A stretch of 64,000 nucleotides of DNA from Haliea sp963974125 (GTDB lineage Bacteria > Pseudomonadota > Gammaproteobacteria > Pseudomonadales > Halieaceae), in the NCBI GenBank assembly GCA_963974125.1, contig CAXBCH010000003.1:1-64000 (forward strand), written 5' to 3'. Numbering within the stretch: the stretch's first letter is position 1; every line of letters begins with the position of its first letter. The notes under the pieces were generated by a model. It was given only the letters and a program-made list of their open reading frames with translations, was not told the origin of the DNA and ran no database searches. The position numbers and the translations under genes are program-made. Of the stretch, positions 14,880 to 23,660 are shown piece by piece.

Positions 14880-17396
14880 ATGATGAATTTCCCCAGGTTT
14901 GTCCCGCGCCCGTTGGCACTGGCGCTTTCCCCCATCCTTGTCACCATGGGTATGGCGGCCCAGGCCCAGGGTGGCGCACTGGAAGAAGTGATTGTCACTG
15001 CCCAGAAGCGCGCCGAGACCACGCAGGAAACGCCGATTTCAATTTCCGCCCTGTCCGAGACGGTGCTGGAGCAGCGCGGCATCAATAGCACCAGCAACCT
15101 TATCGGCGAAGTGCCCGGCGTATTCGGCTTTGATGCCCCCGGCTCCCGCGGTGCCACCAGCCTGGCTATCCGTGGCTTTGGCGGCGGCAGTGGCGCCAAC
15201 CTGTCCACGGATCCTGCCGTGGGGATCTACATGGATGGCGTCTACATTGGCAAGATGAATGGTTCGGGCATGGAAGTTGCCGAACTGGAGCGGATCGAAG
15301 TGCTGCGCGGTCCCCAGGGTACCCTGTATGGTCGCAACTCCACCGCCGGTGCGGTCAACTTCATCTCCCGCCAGCCTACTGGCGAGTTTGGCTTCCGGGT
15401 CAAGGGCACGGTCGGCAAGTACGATGAGCGCGCCCTGCGCCTGAATGCCGACCTGCCGGCGGTTGGCGAAATCGGTGAAGGTCTCGGCCGCCTGTCGGCC
15501 AGCGTCGGCTACCAGACCCGCGAGCGCGATCCCCTGTATGACAACACCAGTGGCGGCGCCGGTTTTGACAGCATCGACCGCCAGGCCTGGCGTCTGGCCC
15601 TGAAGTGGGAACCCACCGATACCCTGACGCTCGATTACTCCTACGACGAAAGCCGTCTGGATGAAAACGGGGCCCTGCAGCAGGTCGTGGGTTTCACTCC
15701 GGTAACGCTCGACGGCAGTACCCGGGTTGAAACCCTGGCGCAGCTGCGCAGCTTCCTGCCTCTGCTGCTGCAAAATCCTGCAGCGGACCCGCGCATTGCC
15801 GGTCGCCTGATTCCCTCCATGGACCAGACCCTGGCGGTGTACCGGGAGCGTGAAGCCGCAGGCCAGGGCCGCCGCAGCAGCGGGGCCGCCGACAATACCC
15901 CTGTTTCCGACAACGAAGTCAGCGGCCACGCGCTGACCCTGACTTGGGATGCGGGCAACTTTGGCGCCCTGGGCGACATCACCTTCAAATCCATCACCGC
16001 CTACCGCGAGATGGAGACCTATGTGGGTGGTGACCTCGAGGATATTGACAGCAGCCTGGATGCCAACGGCGTTGGCGCCATGAACGACCTGATCCTGTTG
16101 CAATTGGGTTCTGCCTACTTCGGCGCCGGCGGCATGCCCAATCCCACCGCCGACTTCTTCTGGAGTGGTGTGGATTCCGTGGGTGGCTTCCACAGCAAGC
16201 AGGACACCGACTCCGCCTACGAGCAGTTCTCCCAGGAGTTCAACATCATCGGTGCGACTGATCGCGTCGACTACGTGCTGGGCTTGTACTACTTCGATGA
16301 CGAGGCGGTGTATGATCGCCGCGCCGTTTTCCTGGCACCGCTGGGCGGCACCGGCCTGCAGAACTACGATTACACCACCGAGTCGCTCGCCGTGTTTGGC
16401 CAGGCGACCTGGCGCCCGCAGGTGCTGGATGACCGCTTGTCTCTGACTGCCGGCCTGCGCTACACCGAGGAAGACAAGGACATCTTCTACGATTACCTGA
16501 ACCGGCCCTTTGGCGCCCCGCCGTCGGGCATTCCCGCGCAGGCGGAGCTGCAGGACAACTTCTACAACGTCAGCGGCAATGTCACGGCGGCCTACCAGCT
16601 GACAGACGACATCAATGCCTTCGTGCGTTTCGCAACGGGGTACCGCAGTGGCGGCTTCAACGGCGAGGTGTTTGCCAACCCCTTCGAGGAAGAAACCATC
16701 GAGCAGTGGGAAATTGGTGTCAAGAGCGACTGGTGGGACAACCGTCTGCGCATCAACGGTTCGCTGTATACCTACGTCTACGACGACCTTCAGGTCTCCC
16801 AGATTGAAACCAAGGATGGCACCGCAACCAGCCTGATTGCCAACGCCGGCAAGGCCGATCGCTGGGGTGGGGAACTGGAAATCCTCGCGGCGCCAGTAGA
16901 GGACCTGATCGTAGGCCTGAGCTACGCCTACGTGCACGGCCACTACGATGAGTTCCCGGAGCTGTGTGGTACCAACGTGCCCCAGACCTGCCTGGACACC
17001 ACTGATGCCGCCAAGCGTGGTTCCGCGCCCAGCAACCAGCTGACGGCATCCGCAGACTACGTCTTCGCGCGCACCAGCTTTGGTGACATTCGTGGTTACC
17101 TGCAGGCCAGCTGGCAGGACGAGTGGTATGAGTCGGCTCTGTGGACCGGCAACTATGCGGGTGAGCCCTTCATCTATGACCACCAGATCATGGATGAGCG
17201 GACCCTGGTAAATGCCCGCTTCAGCCTGGAAAACGTTAAAGTCGGCGATGGCCTGCTCACTTTCGCGCTCTGGGGCAAGAACCTGACCAACGATGACTAC
17301 CCGACTTTCGGCATCAACTTCGGTGGCCTGGGTATCATCACCGAGCAGTACGGTCCGCCGCGCACCTACGGCCTGGACGTCACCTACGAGTATTGA
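14880..17396 (+). CDS. TonB-dependent outer-membrane receptor
   Basis: Outer-membrane transporter energised by TonB-ExbBD. The 838-residue protein has a signal peptide (cleavage near AAQAQ, about residue 30), then a TonB box EEVIVTAQKR (about 35-44). A plug domain follows with LRGPQGTLYGRNSTAGAVNF, and then a long barrel ending in an aromatic residue (TYEY). This subclass (IEVLRGPQGTLYG with the VTAQKR box) is expanded in marine heterotrophs and sphingomonads and usually takes up hydrophobic or oligosaccharide substrates rather than iron. The position next to acyl-CoA catabolism suggests it imports the pathway's substrate. The 220-bp leader shows no clear promoter. A strong terminator follows. 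Confidence 0.93.
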   Translation: MMNFPRFVPRPLALALSPILVTMGMAAQAQGGALEEVIVTAQKRAETTQETPISISALSETVLEQRGINSTSNLIGEVPGVFGFDAPGSRGATSLAIRGFGGGSGANLSTDPAVGIYMDGVYIGKMNGSGMEVAELERIEVLRGPQGTLYGRNSTAGAVNFISRQPTGEFGFRVKGTVGKYDERALRLNADLPAVGEIGEGLGRLSASVGYQTRERDPLYDNTSGGAGFDSIDRQAWRLALKWEPTDTLTLDYSYDESRLDENGALQQVVGFTPVTLDGSTRVETLAQLRSFLPLLLQNPAADPRIAGRLIPSMDQTLAVYREREAAGQGRRSSGAADNTPVSDNEVSGHALTLTWDAGNFGALGDITFKSITAYREMETYVGGDLEDIDSSLDANGVGAMNDLILLQLGSAYFGAGGMPNPTADFFWSGVDSVGGFHSKQDTDSAYEQFSQEFNIIGATDRVDYVLGLYYFDDEAVYDRRAVFLAPLGGTGLQNYDYTTESLAVFGQATWRPQVLDDRLSLTAGLRYTEEDKDIFYDYLNRPFGAPPSGIPAQAELQDNFYNVSGNVTAAYQLTDDINAFVRFATGYRSGGFNGEVFANPFEEETIEQWEIGVKSDWWDNRLRINGSLYTYVYDDLQVSQIETKDGTATSLIANAGKADRWGGELEILAAPVEDLIVGLSYAYVHGHYDEFPELCGTNVPQTCLDTTDAAKRGSAPSNQLTASADYVFARTSFGDIRGYLQASWQDEWYESALWTGNYAGEPFIYDHQIMDERTLVNARFSLENVKVGDGLLTFALWGKNLTNDDYPTFGINFGGLGIITEQYGPPRTYGLDVTYEY

Positions 17397-17414
17397 TTGG
17401 CTCGCAATGAGCAG

Positions 17415-17447
17415 AGGCGCCCTGAGCAATCAGGGCGCCTTTTTTTA
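17415..17447 (+). terminator. Intrinsic terminator after the TonB-dependent receptor
   Basis: Perfect 11-bp stem AGGCGCCCTGA / TCAGGGCGCCT with a GCAA tetraloop, followed directly by seven T residues. Confidence 0.92.
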
Positions 17448-17451
17448 CGCC

Positions 17452-17477
17452 AAAAAAAAGGCGCCACAAGGGGCGCC
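17452..17477 (-). terminator. Intrinsic terminator after the peroxiredoxin gene
   Basis: On the minus strand, a GGCGCC/GGCGCC stem (17460-17465 and 17472-17477) is followed by eight T residues (the A run at 17452-17459). It lies 20 bp past the peroxiredoxin stop and faces the terminator of the convergent receptor gene. Confidence 0.85.
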
Positions 17478-17497
17478 AGAGGGGTATCAGGGAGCGA

Positions 17498-18070
17498 TCA
17501 GCCGACGAACGCCTTGCTCGGTGCGGCAACGCCCTTGGACTCGGTGCCCTTGAGGTAGGCCAGCATGGTGTCAGCATCGGACACTTCGAACGGGTCGGTG
17601 GGGCAGACATCGCCAAAGTCCGGCTCTACAAACAGCTTCTCAATCTTGCCGTCATTGACCAGCATCGAGTAGCGCCAGGAGCGCATGCCGAAGCCCAGGT
17701 TGGATTTGTCGACCAGCATGCCCATCTTGCGGGTGAACTCGCCGTTGCCGTCAGGCAGCATCTTGACGTTCTTGGCGCCGACCTGCTTGCCCCACTGGAA
17801 CATCACGAAGGCATCGTTGACTGACAGGCAGTAAATGTCGTCGACGCCCGCAGCCTTGAACTCCTCGTACAGCTCCTCGTAGCGGGGCAGGTGGTTGGAA
17901 GAACAGGTCGGGGTGAAGGCACCGGGCAGGGAGAACACGACCACCTTTTTGCCGGCGAAGATATCGTCGGTGGTGGTGTCCTGCCAGCGGTAGGGGTTGT
18001 CGCCGCCGACGGATTCGTCGCGGACGCGGGTCTTGAATACAGTGTGCGGTACTTGGCCGTTAGCGATCAT
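17498..18070 (-). CDS. Peroxiredoxin (Prx5-type, redoxin family)
   Basis: Thiol peroxidase reducing H2O2 and organic peroxides. The 190-residue protein has the Prx5 active-site motif PGAFTPTCSSNHLP with the peroxidatic cysteine near residue 56, and a conserved arginine region (WRYSMLVNDGKIEKLFVEP). Other cysteines lie at about 81 (DIYCLSVND) and in the DVCPTDPFEV segment near the C-terminus; which one resolves is not clear. An AAGGAG site precedes the ATG. Unlike some gammaproteobacterial Prx5 proteins it has no fused glutaredoxin domain. A 12-2-12 palindrome lies about 80 bp upstream and may be its operator. It is next to, but not co-directionally coupled with, the multiheme operon. Confidence 0.92.
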   Translation of the reverse strand: MIANGQVPHTVFKTRVRDESVGGDNPYRWQDTTTDDIFAGKKVVVFSLPGAFTPTCSSNHLPRYEELYEEFKAAGVDDIYCLSVNDAFVMFQWGKQVGAKNVKMLPDGNGEFTRKMGMLVDKSNLGFGMRSWRYSMLVNDGKIEKLFVEPDFGDVCPTDPFEVSDADTMLAYLKGTESKGVAAPSKAFVG

Positions 18071-18150
18071 GGTGACTCCTTGTGTGTTGGCGGTTGACGA
18101 CGGCGCTCTGCTGCACCGCCGACTTGCCACCATAATAGAGGGATCCAGGT

Positions 18151-18176
18151 ATTCAGTATATTGGAATATACTGAAT
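18151..18176. promoter_or_regulatory. Perfect 12-2-12 palindrome upstream of the peroxiredoxin gene
   Basis: ATTCAGTATATT (18151-18162), two G residues, then AATATACTGAAT (18165-18176): an exact inverted repeat of 26 bp. It lies 81 bp upstream of the peroxiredoxin start and 30 bp past the stop of the decaheme lipoprotein gene. It has no T-run, so it is not an intrinsic terminator. The 12-2-12 geometry is the one described for ArsR/SmtB-family operators, but no such regulator is in the window. Confidence 0.65.
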
Positions 18177-18205
18177 CCCACGTTCTGTTTTTGCGAACAC
18201 TGGTT

Positions 18206-20494
18206 CTAGAATCCTGGCAGCGCCCGCAATTCATGTACCCTGGAAACGTCCTGGGAGCGGCCTTCACCGTGGCAGACCGCACACTGCTCCACGACCTCGC
18301 CGCTGTCGATGGCCTGTTGGGTCGTGGCAAAGTCGGCACCGTTGCTGGTCATGTGTGCCCTCGCGACCGTGTCATCGTGACAGCCGGCACAGGCGGTGGC
18401 CATGGGTGTGGCCACAGTGTCGTCCCGCGGGTCCTCGCGGTTGTCGCCGGTATTGACGGTCGTGGCCAGCACGCCTTCAGCCAGCGGCAGTGTGTAGCCG
18501 TCATCAGTGTGACAGGCGAGGCAGTTATCCAGGCGCCCCGGGTAGTGCACCATGTCTTCATCGTAGACATAGGTGGTAAACCCGCGGAAGCCCACTACCT
18601 GCAAAGGACTGTCGCGGATGGCGGGGGCGTGAATGGCGTGGATCATGGACTTGAAGTCGATCGACTCCTCCTGCTTGCCATCGGTGGGCGGCGATGCCGC
18701 GATGCCGCGTACATCCCTGTCCGTATTGCGGGGATTGTGACAGCTGACGCAGCTGTCGATGTTGTCGGCGCGATTGCTGCCGTGGAATACCAGTGAGCCG
18801 TGGCAGGCCAGGCACTTGTCCAGCTCGACCGATTGCCGGCGCGCTACGGCCATGCCGTCGGCCTGGTCGATCGAAAAGAAGGCATGGGCGTCGCCCACCG
18901 GCACGTTGGTGAGGTTGCCGTCACCTTCCAGGTCCAGGGCTGCGCGCCCTTCGACAATGGCGACACCACTGCCGGAGGCGGCGATGCCGGGTGCGACATT
19001 GGTATCCGGAACAGGCAGGTTCATGGTGACACTATAGCTGCCGTCCCCACTGGGCACGGCGGCTGACAGGGCGCTGGTAGCGATGGAACTGGCTGCCGGG
19101 CTGTCGTTACCGGTGTTGTGGTAGTCGCGTGTGTCCCAGGCCAGGCGCACATTCAGCGAGCTGCCGGGTCGTTGCCAGATTGGATCATTGGCGAGGTCGT
19201 AGTCCTCTCCGGAAAGCGGGTTGCGGAGACGGAAACTGACCCGGGCCTGCTCTCCGGGCGCACTGTTCTCGACGCCAAGGACCTCGGCCCCGAAGGCCTG
19301 CCTGGCTTCATTGAACAGGATGCGGTGGCTGTCGGCAATACTGCCGGCGCGGCCGCCGGGGGCGTGGCAGCTGGCGCAGCGGGAGTCATCCTCCTGGCCT
19401 CCGGCGTGGCGGCTGAAGTCAAAGGTGTCGTGACAGCTGCCGCAGGCAGCAATCGACGGGTACTCCGCCCAATTGTCTCCCTGGCTGCTCAGGAATACCT
19501 CGGCGCGGTCGCCGCCGGTCGCGGTGCCGGCGTGGCAATTGACGCAGAGGCGGATGTCCTGCGGATAGCGCAACCCCGAGTAGTCGTGTTTGCTGTCCCG
19601 GAAGCCGTAAATGGCATACTCGTCGCCGGCCTGCACGCTGGGCAGCCCGGCGCCCATGTGGATCTTGTGGATCATCACTTTCATGTCCACCGTGTTGCCA
19701 CTGTTGGCATCGGTCGAACCGGGATTGTGACAGGTTACACAGTAGTTGATCTCGACCCGGCCGCCGCCGTGGAGGGCCAGCTGGTCGTGACAGCTGTTGC
19801 AGCTGGCGGTGTTGGCGATCTCGCGCCGGAAGATGTTCTCAGTCGTCCCCGTCGCGGGGATAAAGTCGTAGTCCGGGTTGGCCGGTACCTGGCCGCCTGC
19901 AAACTGGATGGCGACGCGGTGGGTCTGTGCCGGATCGTAGCTCAGGTCCAGGCCCTCGGTGTCAGCCTGGGCCAGGATGGACTCCGGCAGGGCGTCGATC
20001 GCGGTGGCGAAGCGATAGCGATAGCTGCCATCACCGTTGTTACTGAGTTCACCGTTGGCTTCGGTGGTCGCCTGCAGCCGCGCCTGTGTGCCCGGACCGA
20101 CGCCGGGCTGCTCAATTCTGTTGATATAGGACTGCCAGTCGCCGGTGAGATTGCCCTCGGCAGAGGGAGTGAGCTTGGCGATGATAAAGCGGACATTGGC
20201 CGGGGTCAGGTCGGTGATGGCGTTATTGCGCTGGTCGCTGAGCTGGAACTCGACCACGGGACGGCCGTCCTCCGGTACTGTTACGCTGGTGATGAACGGG
20301 AACAGTTCGCGGGCCTCGGCAAAGGGTGCCGGGTTGGCCTCCGGGATCACTGGTGGAGGCGGCGTAACCGGGCCACCCGGTGGCGTGGGGCCGGGCTCAA
20401 CGCCCGGGGCGCGGTCGCCGCCGCCACCACCGCCGCAGGCGACCAGCAGCGCCAGCAGCCCCGCCAGTACTGTCCTTGCACCAAAGCTTGTCAT
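18206..20494 (-). CDS. OmcA/MtrC-family decaheme c-type cytochrome (outer-membrane lipoprotein)
   Basis: Expected terminal, surface-exposed electron carrier of a porin-cytochrome conduit. The start at 20494 has a GGGAGAG site and gives a lipoprotein signal with lipobox LVAC (Cys20) followed by a glycine run; an ATG at 20518 overlapping the mtrB-like stop is possible. The 762-residue protein has ten CXXCH motifs: CNSCH, CVTCH, CVNCH, CGSCH, CASCH, CLACH, CVSCH, CLACH, CAGCH, CAVCH. They fall in two pentaheme groups separated by a non-heme domain, as in MtrC/OmcA. Family motifs MIHKIHMG and MIHAIHAP are present. It is the last gene of the five-gene operon. The native acceptor (metal, electrode, humic or another cell) cannot be read from sequence. 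Confidence 0.93.
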   Translation of the reverse strand: MTSFGARTVLAGLLALLVACGGGGGGDRAPGVEPGPTPPGGPVTPPPPVIPEANPAPFAEARELFPFITSVTVPEDGRPVVEFQLSDQRNNAITDLTPANVRFIIAKLTPSAEGNLTGDWQSYINRIEQPGVGPGTQARLQATTEANGELSNNGDGSYRYRFATAIDALPESILAQADTEGLDLSYDPAQTHRVAIQFAGGQVPANPDYDFIPATGTTENIFRREIANTASCNSCHDQLALHGGGRVEINYCVTCHNPGSTDANSGNTVDMKVMIHKIHMGAGLPSVQAGDEYAIYGFRDSKHDYSGLRYPQDIRLCVNCHAGTATGGDRAEVFLSSQGDNWAEYPSIAACGSCHDTFDFSRHAGGQEDDSRCASCHAPGGRAGSIADSHRILFNEARQAFGAEVLGVENSAPGEQARVSFRLRNPLSGEDYDLANDPIWQRPGSSLNVRLAWDTRDYHNTGNDSPAASSIATSALSAAVPSGDGSYSVTMNLPVPDTNVAPGIAASGSGVAIVEGRAALDLEGDGNLTNVPVGDAHAFFSIDQADGMAVARRQSVELDKCLACHGSLVFHGSNRADNIDSCVSCHNPRNTDRDVRGIAASPPTDGKQEESIDFKSMIHAIHAPAIRDSPLQVVGFRGFTTYVYDEDMVHYPGRLDNCLACHTDDGYTLPLAEGVLATTVNTGDNREDPRDDTVATPMATACAGCHDDTVARAHMTSNGADFATTQQAIDSGEVVEQCAVCHGEGRSQDVSRVHELRALPGF

Positions 20495-20514
20495 GTCCGA
20501 TCTCTCCCTGAGCC

Positions 20515-22788
20515 TCATTGCCAGCGGTACAGCACTGACAGGCCCACATAATGCACGGTTTCGTTGGGGTTGCGCTGGCCGAAGGTCAGCACCTTGTCGA
20601 TGGTATTGGCCGCCACGCCGTCCCAGGCCCAGTCATCGGACTGGTAGCGGTAGTAGCGATACTGCAGGCGAATGGACACCGCTTCCTGCCAGTGCCACAG
20701 GCCGCTGGCATCAAACTGGTGCAGGCGGGTATCTACGCTGGGCAGGTTTGCCGGGTCCAGGTCTGCCGCCGCCACCGGGCTGAAATCCTGCCGCGCCCGG
20801 GTGTCGACAAAGCGGTAGTCCAATTCAAATTCCAGCCGCTCCTGTGGCTGCCACTGCAGGTGAGCGCCCAGCACCAGGCTGTCGTCGCGGTTGGCGAGGA
20901 ACCAGTTGCGCGCCGGGTCGCTGGCCTGCGGCAGCGGAGCCCGGGTGGCGAAGGCATTCTTTTCCTGGCCGCCGCGAAAGGCGCGGCTGCCCTGGTCTGC
21001 CTCGTAGCGGTCGAAGCCGGCATGGAGGTTGAGCTGCAGACTGGAGTGGGGCAGGTAGCTGGCGGCGAGCTGCAGGCTTCGCAGTCGTGTCTCGGTGACC
21101 CCCAGTACGGATTGGTCGAAATCGTCCTCGCGCCAGAGCAGGTTCAGGTTCACGCTCCAGCGCGGGTCGGGACTATAGTTCAGGTCCAGCTTCAGCTGTT
21201 GCTGCTCGCGGTTGGCGAGGTAGTACTGGCTCAGCAACGGATGGTTGCTGTAGCGCTGGCTGTCGGGCGTGACGTTGATCAGGGCGCTGTCCAGCAGTGC
21301 ATACCAGGATTGGTCCCATTGGTAGCTATCGGCGGCGCGGTCGGCCCAGGTGAGGCCCAGCTTTGCGCTCAGTGACTGCCAGGGCTGGAGCCGGTACTCC
21401 AGGCTGTAGCGGTCCTCGGCGGTGCCTTCGGTGGCGGCATTGCGGCGCTCGATTTCCTCCCAGGCGTAGCCCAGGGCCAGTTTCCCGCGCAGGGGCAGGC
21501 GGTAACCGGCTTCCAGTTCCACGGTCTGGCTCAGCAGATCGTGGCTGCGGTTGTAGACGGTCAGTTCGGGGCGGGACTGGTCGCCACCGTCCCCGGGGAT
21601 ATAGCGGTAGCCGTCGCGGGGCGCGCTGTAGTCGCGATCGCGCAGGCGGTAGCTCAGCTGGAAATCGAGCCCGGGACGCGCCTGCCACTGCAGCCTGGCC
21701 CGGCTGTGAGTGGTCGCGACCTCGCCGTCAAGGCTGTCCCGTGGCAGCGGCTCGGCCACGGTGAGGGCCGGATTCGCGGAGTACGGCAGGAGTGACTGGT
21801 CCTGCTCCGCGACCGCGTAACTGCCGTCGAAGTGCAGACGCAGACGCGGGGTGAACAGGTAATGGCCGCTGAGCCTGGCGCTGGTCTGGCTGTTGTCCGG
21901 GGCCAATGCCAGGGCACCTTCCCCTGCGGGGTAGCGCACTCGCGGGCCAAAGCTGCTGTAGGGATTCTGCCAGCGCAGGGCGTCATCCCGGTTGTCGAAG
22001 TCGGACCAGGCCAGGCTGCCGCGCAGGTGCAGGCGTTCACCGCTGTAGCCCAAGCTGGCATCCGCCTCCAGGGTGCGGTGGTCAACTGGCGCGGGCAGCA
22101 GCACGGCGTCGCCGGAGGCCGCGTCAATGTAGATGGCACCGCCCACATCCCCGGTTCCCTTGCGGGTGCTGTAGCGCAGGCTGGAATCCAGCTGCCAGTT
22201 GTCGCTGAGCCGGCTGTCCAGGGCCAGGTGGTAGTTGTTGCGCTCCAGCTCACGGTCGAAGCGCTGCAGCGAATCCGGCAATGCGGTCCAGCTGGCGGTG
22301 GTGAGGCCGCTGACCCAGTCCGCAGGCAGGCCAAGCGCCGTATCGCCGACAAACGGGGTGGCCCCGCTATTGTTGCGTACCTGCAGCTGGTGGTCGAAGC
22401 CGGCGCTCAGCCGCAGCTTGCCGGGAATACCCCAACGCAGTTCGCCTTCCCGGGTATCCAGCCCCAGGTCCGACAGCGATGCCTGCCAGTAGCTCTCGGC
22501 GCCGGCAAAGCGGCGCCAGTCCAGGTTGCCGAGCAGGGTCCCCCCCTGGTCCTGCAGGCCGTTGTACTGCCCTGCCATGAAGCTGTCGGCGCTGCTGATA
22601 CCCAGCCCCAACTCCAGGCTGCCGCGATAGTCGGTTTGCCAGCGGGTCGCCAGCGGCCGCGTTTCTTCCAGCAACCCGGCGAACCGGTCCTGGGCATTGG
22701 CCATGCTCGCGGCCAGGCAGGTAGATGCCAGCAGGGCAGGGCGCCATGCAGGGCGTCGGACTCGCGCCGGGGATGGCCGTCGTTTCAT
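20515..22788 (-). CDS. MtrB/PioB-family outer-membrane beta-barrel
   Basis: The barrel that in Shewanella MtrCAB sheathes the MtrA cytochrome and connects it with the outer decaheme protein. The ATG at 22788 overlaps the stop of the mtrA-like gene. A signal peptide (cleavage near MANAQ) starts a 757-residue protein with many alternating aromatic/polar strands and a terminal YRWQ. The body carries MtrB-type features such as KLRLSAGFDHQLQVRNNSG, repeated long Tyr-rich strands, and ALGYAWEEIERRN. The CXXC pair near the mature N-terminus of Shewanella MtrB is absent. Length is slightly above Shewanella MtrB. Confidence 0.92.
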   Translation of the reverse strand: MKRRPSPARVRRPAWRPALLASTCLAASMANAQDRFAGLLEETRPLATRWQTDYRGSLELGLGISSADSFMAGQYNGLQDQGGTLLGNLDWRRFAGAESYWQASLSDLGLDTREGELRWGIPGKLRLSAGFDHQLQVRNNSGATPFVGDTALGLPADWVSGLTTASWTALPDSLQRFDRELERNNYHLALDSRLSDNWQLDSSLRYSTRKGTGDVGGAIYIDAASGDAVLLPAPVDHRTLEADASLGYSGERLHLRGSLAWSDFDNRDDALRWQNPYSSFGPRVRYPAGEGALALAPDNSQTSARLSGHYLFTPRLRLHFDGSYAVAEQDQSLLPYSANPALTVAEPLPRDSLDGEVATTHSRARLQWQARPGLDFQLSYRLRDRDYSAPRDGYRYIPGDGGDQSRPELTVYNRSHDLLSQTVELEAGYRLPLRGKLALGYAWEEIERRNAATEGTAEDRYSLEYRLQPWQSLSAKLGLTWADRAADSYQWDQSWYALLDSALINVTPDSQRYSNHPLLSQYYLANREQQQLKLDLNYSPDPRWSVNLNLLWREDDFDQSVLGVTETRLRSLQLAASYLPHSSLQLNLHAGFDRYEADQGSRAFRGGQEKNAFATRAPLPQASDPARNWFLANRDDSLVLGAHLQWQPQERLEFELDYRFVDTRARQDFSPVAAADLDPANLPSVDTRLHQFDASGLWHWQEAVSIRLQYRYYRYQSDDWAWDGVAANTIDKVLTFGQRNPNETVHYVGLSVLYRWQ

Positions 22789-23660
22789 CGCGTCAGCCTG
22801 GCACCCGAGGGGTGGTTGGAGCCGTGGACCTGGCTGTGGCAGTTCAGACAGTTCTTGCCCAGCACGTTCTGGTTGCGGCTGCCGCCGCCGAGTCCCTCGC
22901 CGCCGTAGGGCAGGCTGGGATGGAAGGCGGCCACGTGACATTGCTGGCACAGGGCGGGGCCGCGGGCCGTGAGCAGGCGCTCGTGGATTGCGCCGTGGGG
23001 GCGGTGGCAGAGGCTGCAGTCCTCGGCTGCCGGCGGGTGCTCCCACAGGAACGGTCCGCGCTTTTCCTGGTGGCATTGCTGGCAGCTGTCATTGATGGAG
23101 GCCTGGTGCAAGCTGGCGTCCCCGAGGCTGCCATGGGGATTGTGGCAGTCGCTGCAGGCGGTCTTGCCCTCGGCTATGGGATGGCGGGAGGGCAGCAGCA
23201 ATTCCGCCTGTACCCGCGTGTGGCATCCGAGGCAGGCCTGCTGCGACCCGGCGGCCAGTGCCGGGTCCTGCTGCCGGTGGCTGTCGTGGCAACTGTCGCA
23301 GGCCATGCCTTCGCGCTGGTGTTCACTACCGGCCCAGTGCAGGGCGCTGCCGCCGCTGTGGCAGCTGAGACAGCTGCCGGTTCGTGCCTCCGGCGGTGAC
23401 TGCCAGCGCGGGCCAAAGCTGACGTCGGGCATGATACTGGCGGGGTCGCGCGCATGCTCGGCACTGACACCGTGACAGCCGACACAGCTGTCGGCACCGC
23501 CGCCGCCCAGGGCGCCGTGTACGGTCTGGAAGATCGCATGCACCGCTACATCCGCGGTGATGGTGTGGCAGCCGAGGCAATCAGCGCCGTCCTCCTGCGC
23601 CGCATTGGCGAGAGGAGGCAGGCACAGGGCCAGTGTCAGCAGCAACCAGCGCATGGACAT
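22785..23660 (-). CDS. MtrA/DmsE-family decaheme c-type cytochrome
   Basis: Periplasmic decaheme wire expected to sit inside the MtrB-like barrel. The start at 23660 (TGATG overlap with the upstream stop) is preferred to a TTG one codon earlier. The 291-residue protein has a signal peptide (cleavage near ANAA) and ten CXXCH motifs: CLGCH, CVGCH, CLSCH, CDSCH, CLGCH, CSDCH, CQQCH, CSLCH, CQQCH, CLNCH. Length and heme count fit MtrA/DmsE. Its first half is clearly paralogous to the upstream mosaic cytochrome: both share VSFGPRW, GxCLxCH, HWxGSxH and ACxxCHD in the same order. Confidence 0.93.
   Translation of the reverse strand: MSMRWLLLTLALCLPPLANAAQEDGADCLGCHTITADVAVHAIFQTVHGALGGGGADSCVGCHGVSAEHARDPASIMPDVSFGPRWQSPPEARTGSCLSCHSGGSALHWAGSEHQREGMACDSCHDSHRQQDPALAAGSQQACLGCHTRVQAELLLPSRHPIAEGKTACSDCHNPHGSLGDASLHQASINDSCQQCHQEKRGPFLWEHPPAAEDCSLCHRPHGAIHERLLTARGPALCQQCHVAAFHPSLPYGGEGLGGGSRNQNVLGKNCLNCHSQVHGSNHPSGARLTR

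Noticed and set aside
15039..17429. Long open frame (796 codons) antisense to the TonB-dependent receptor
   Set aside because: Same cause; the sense strand has signal peptide, TonB box, plug and barrel.
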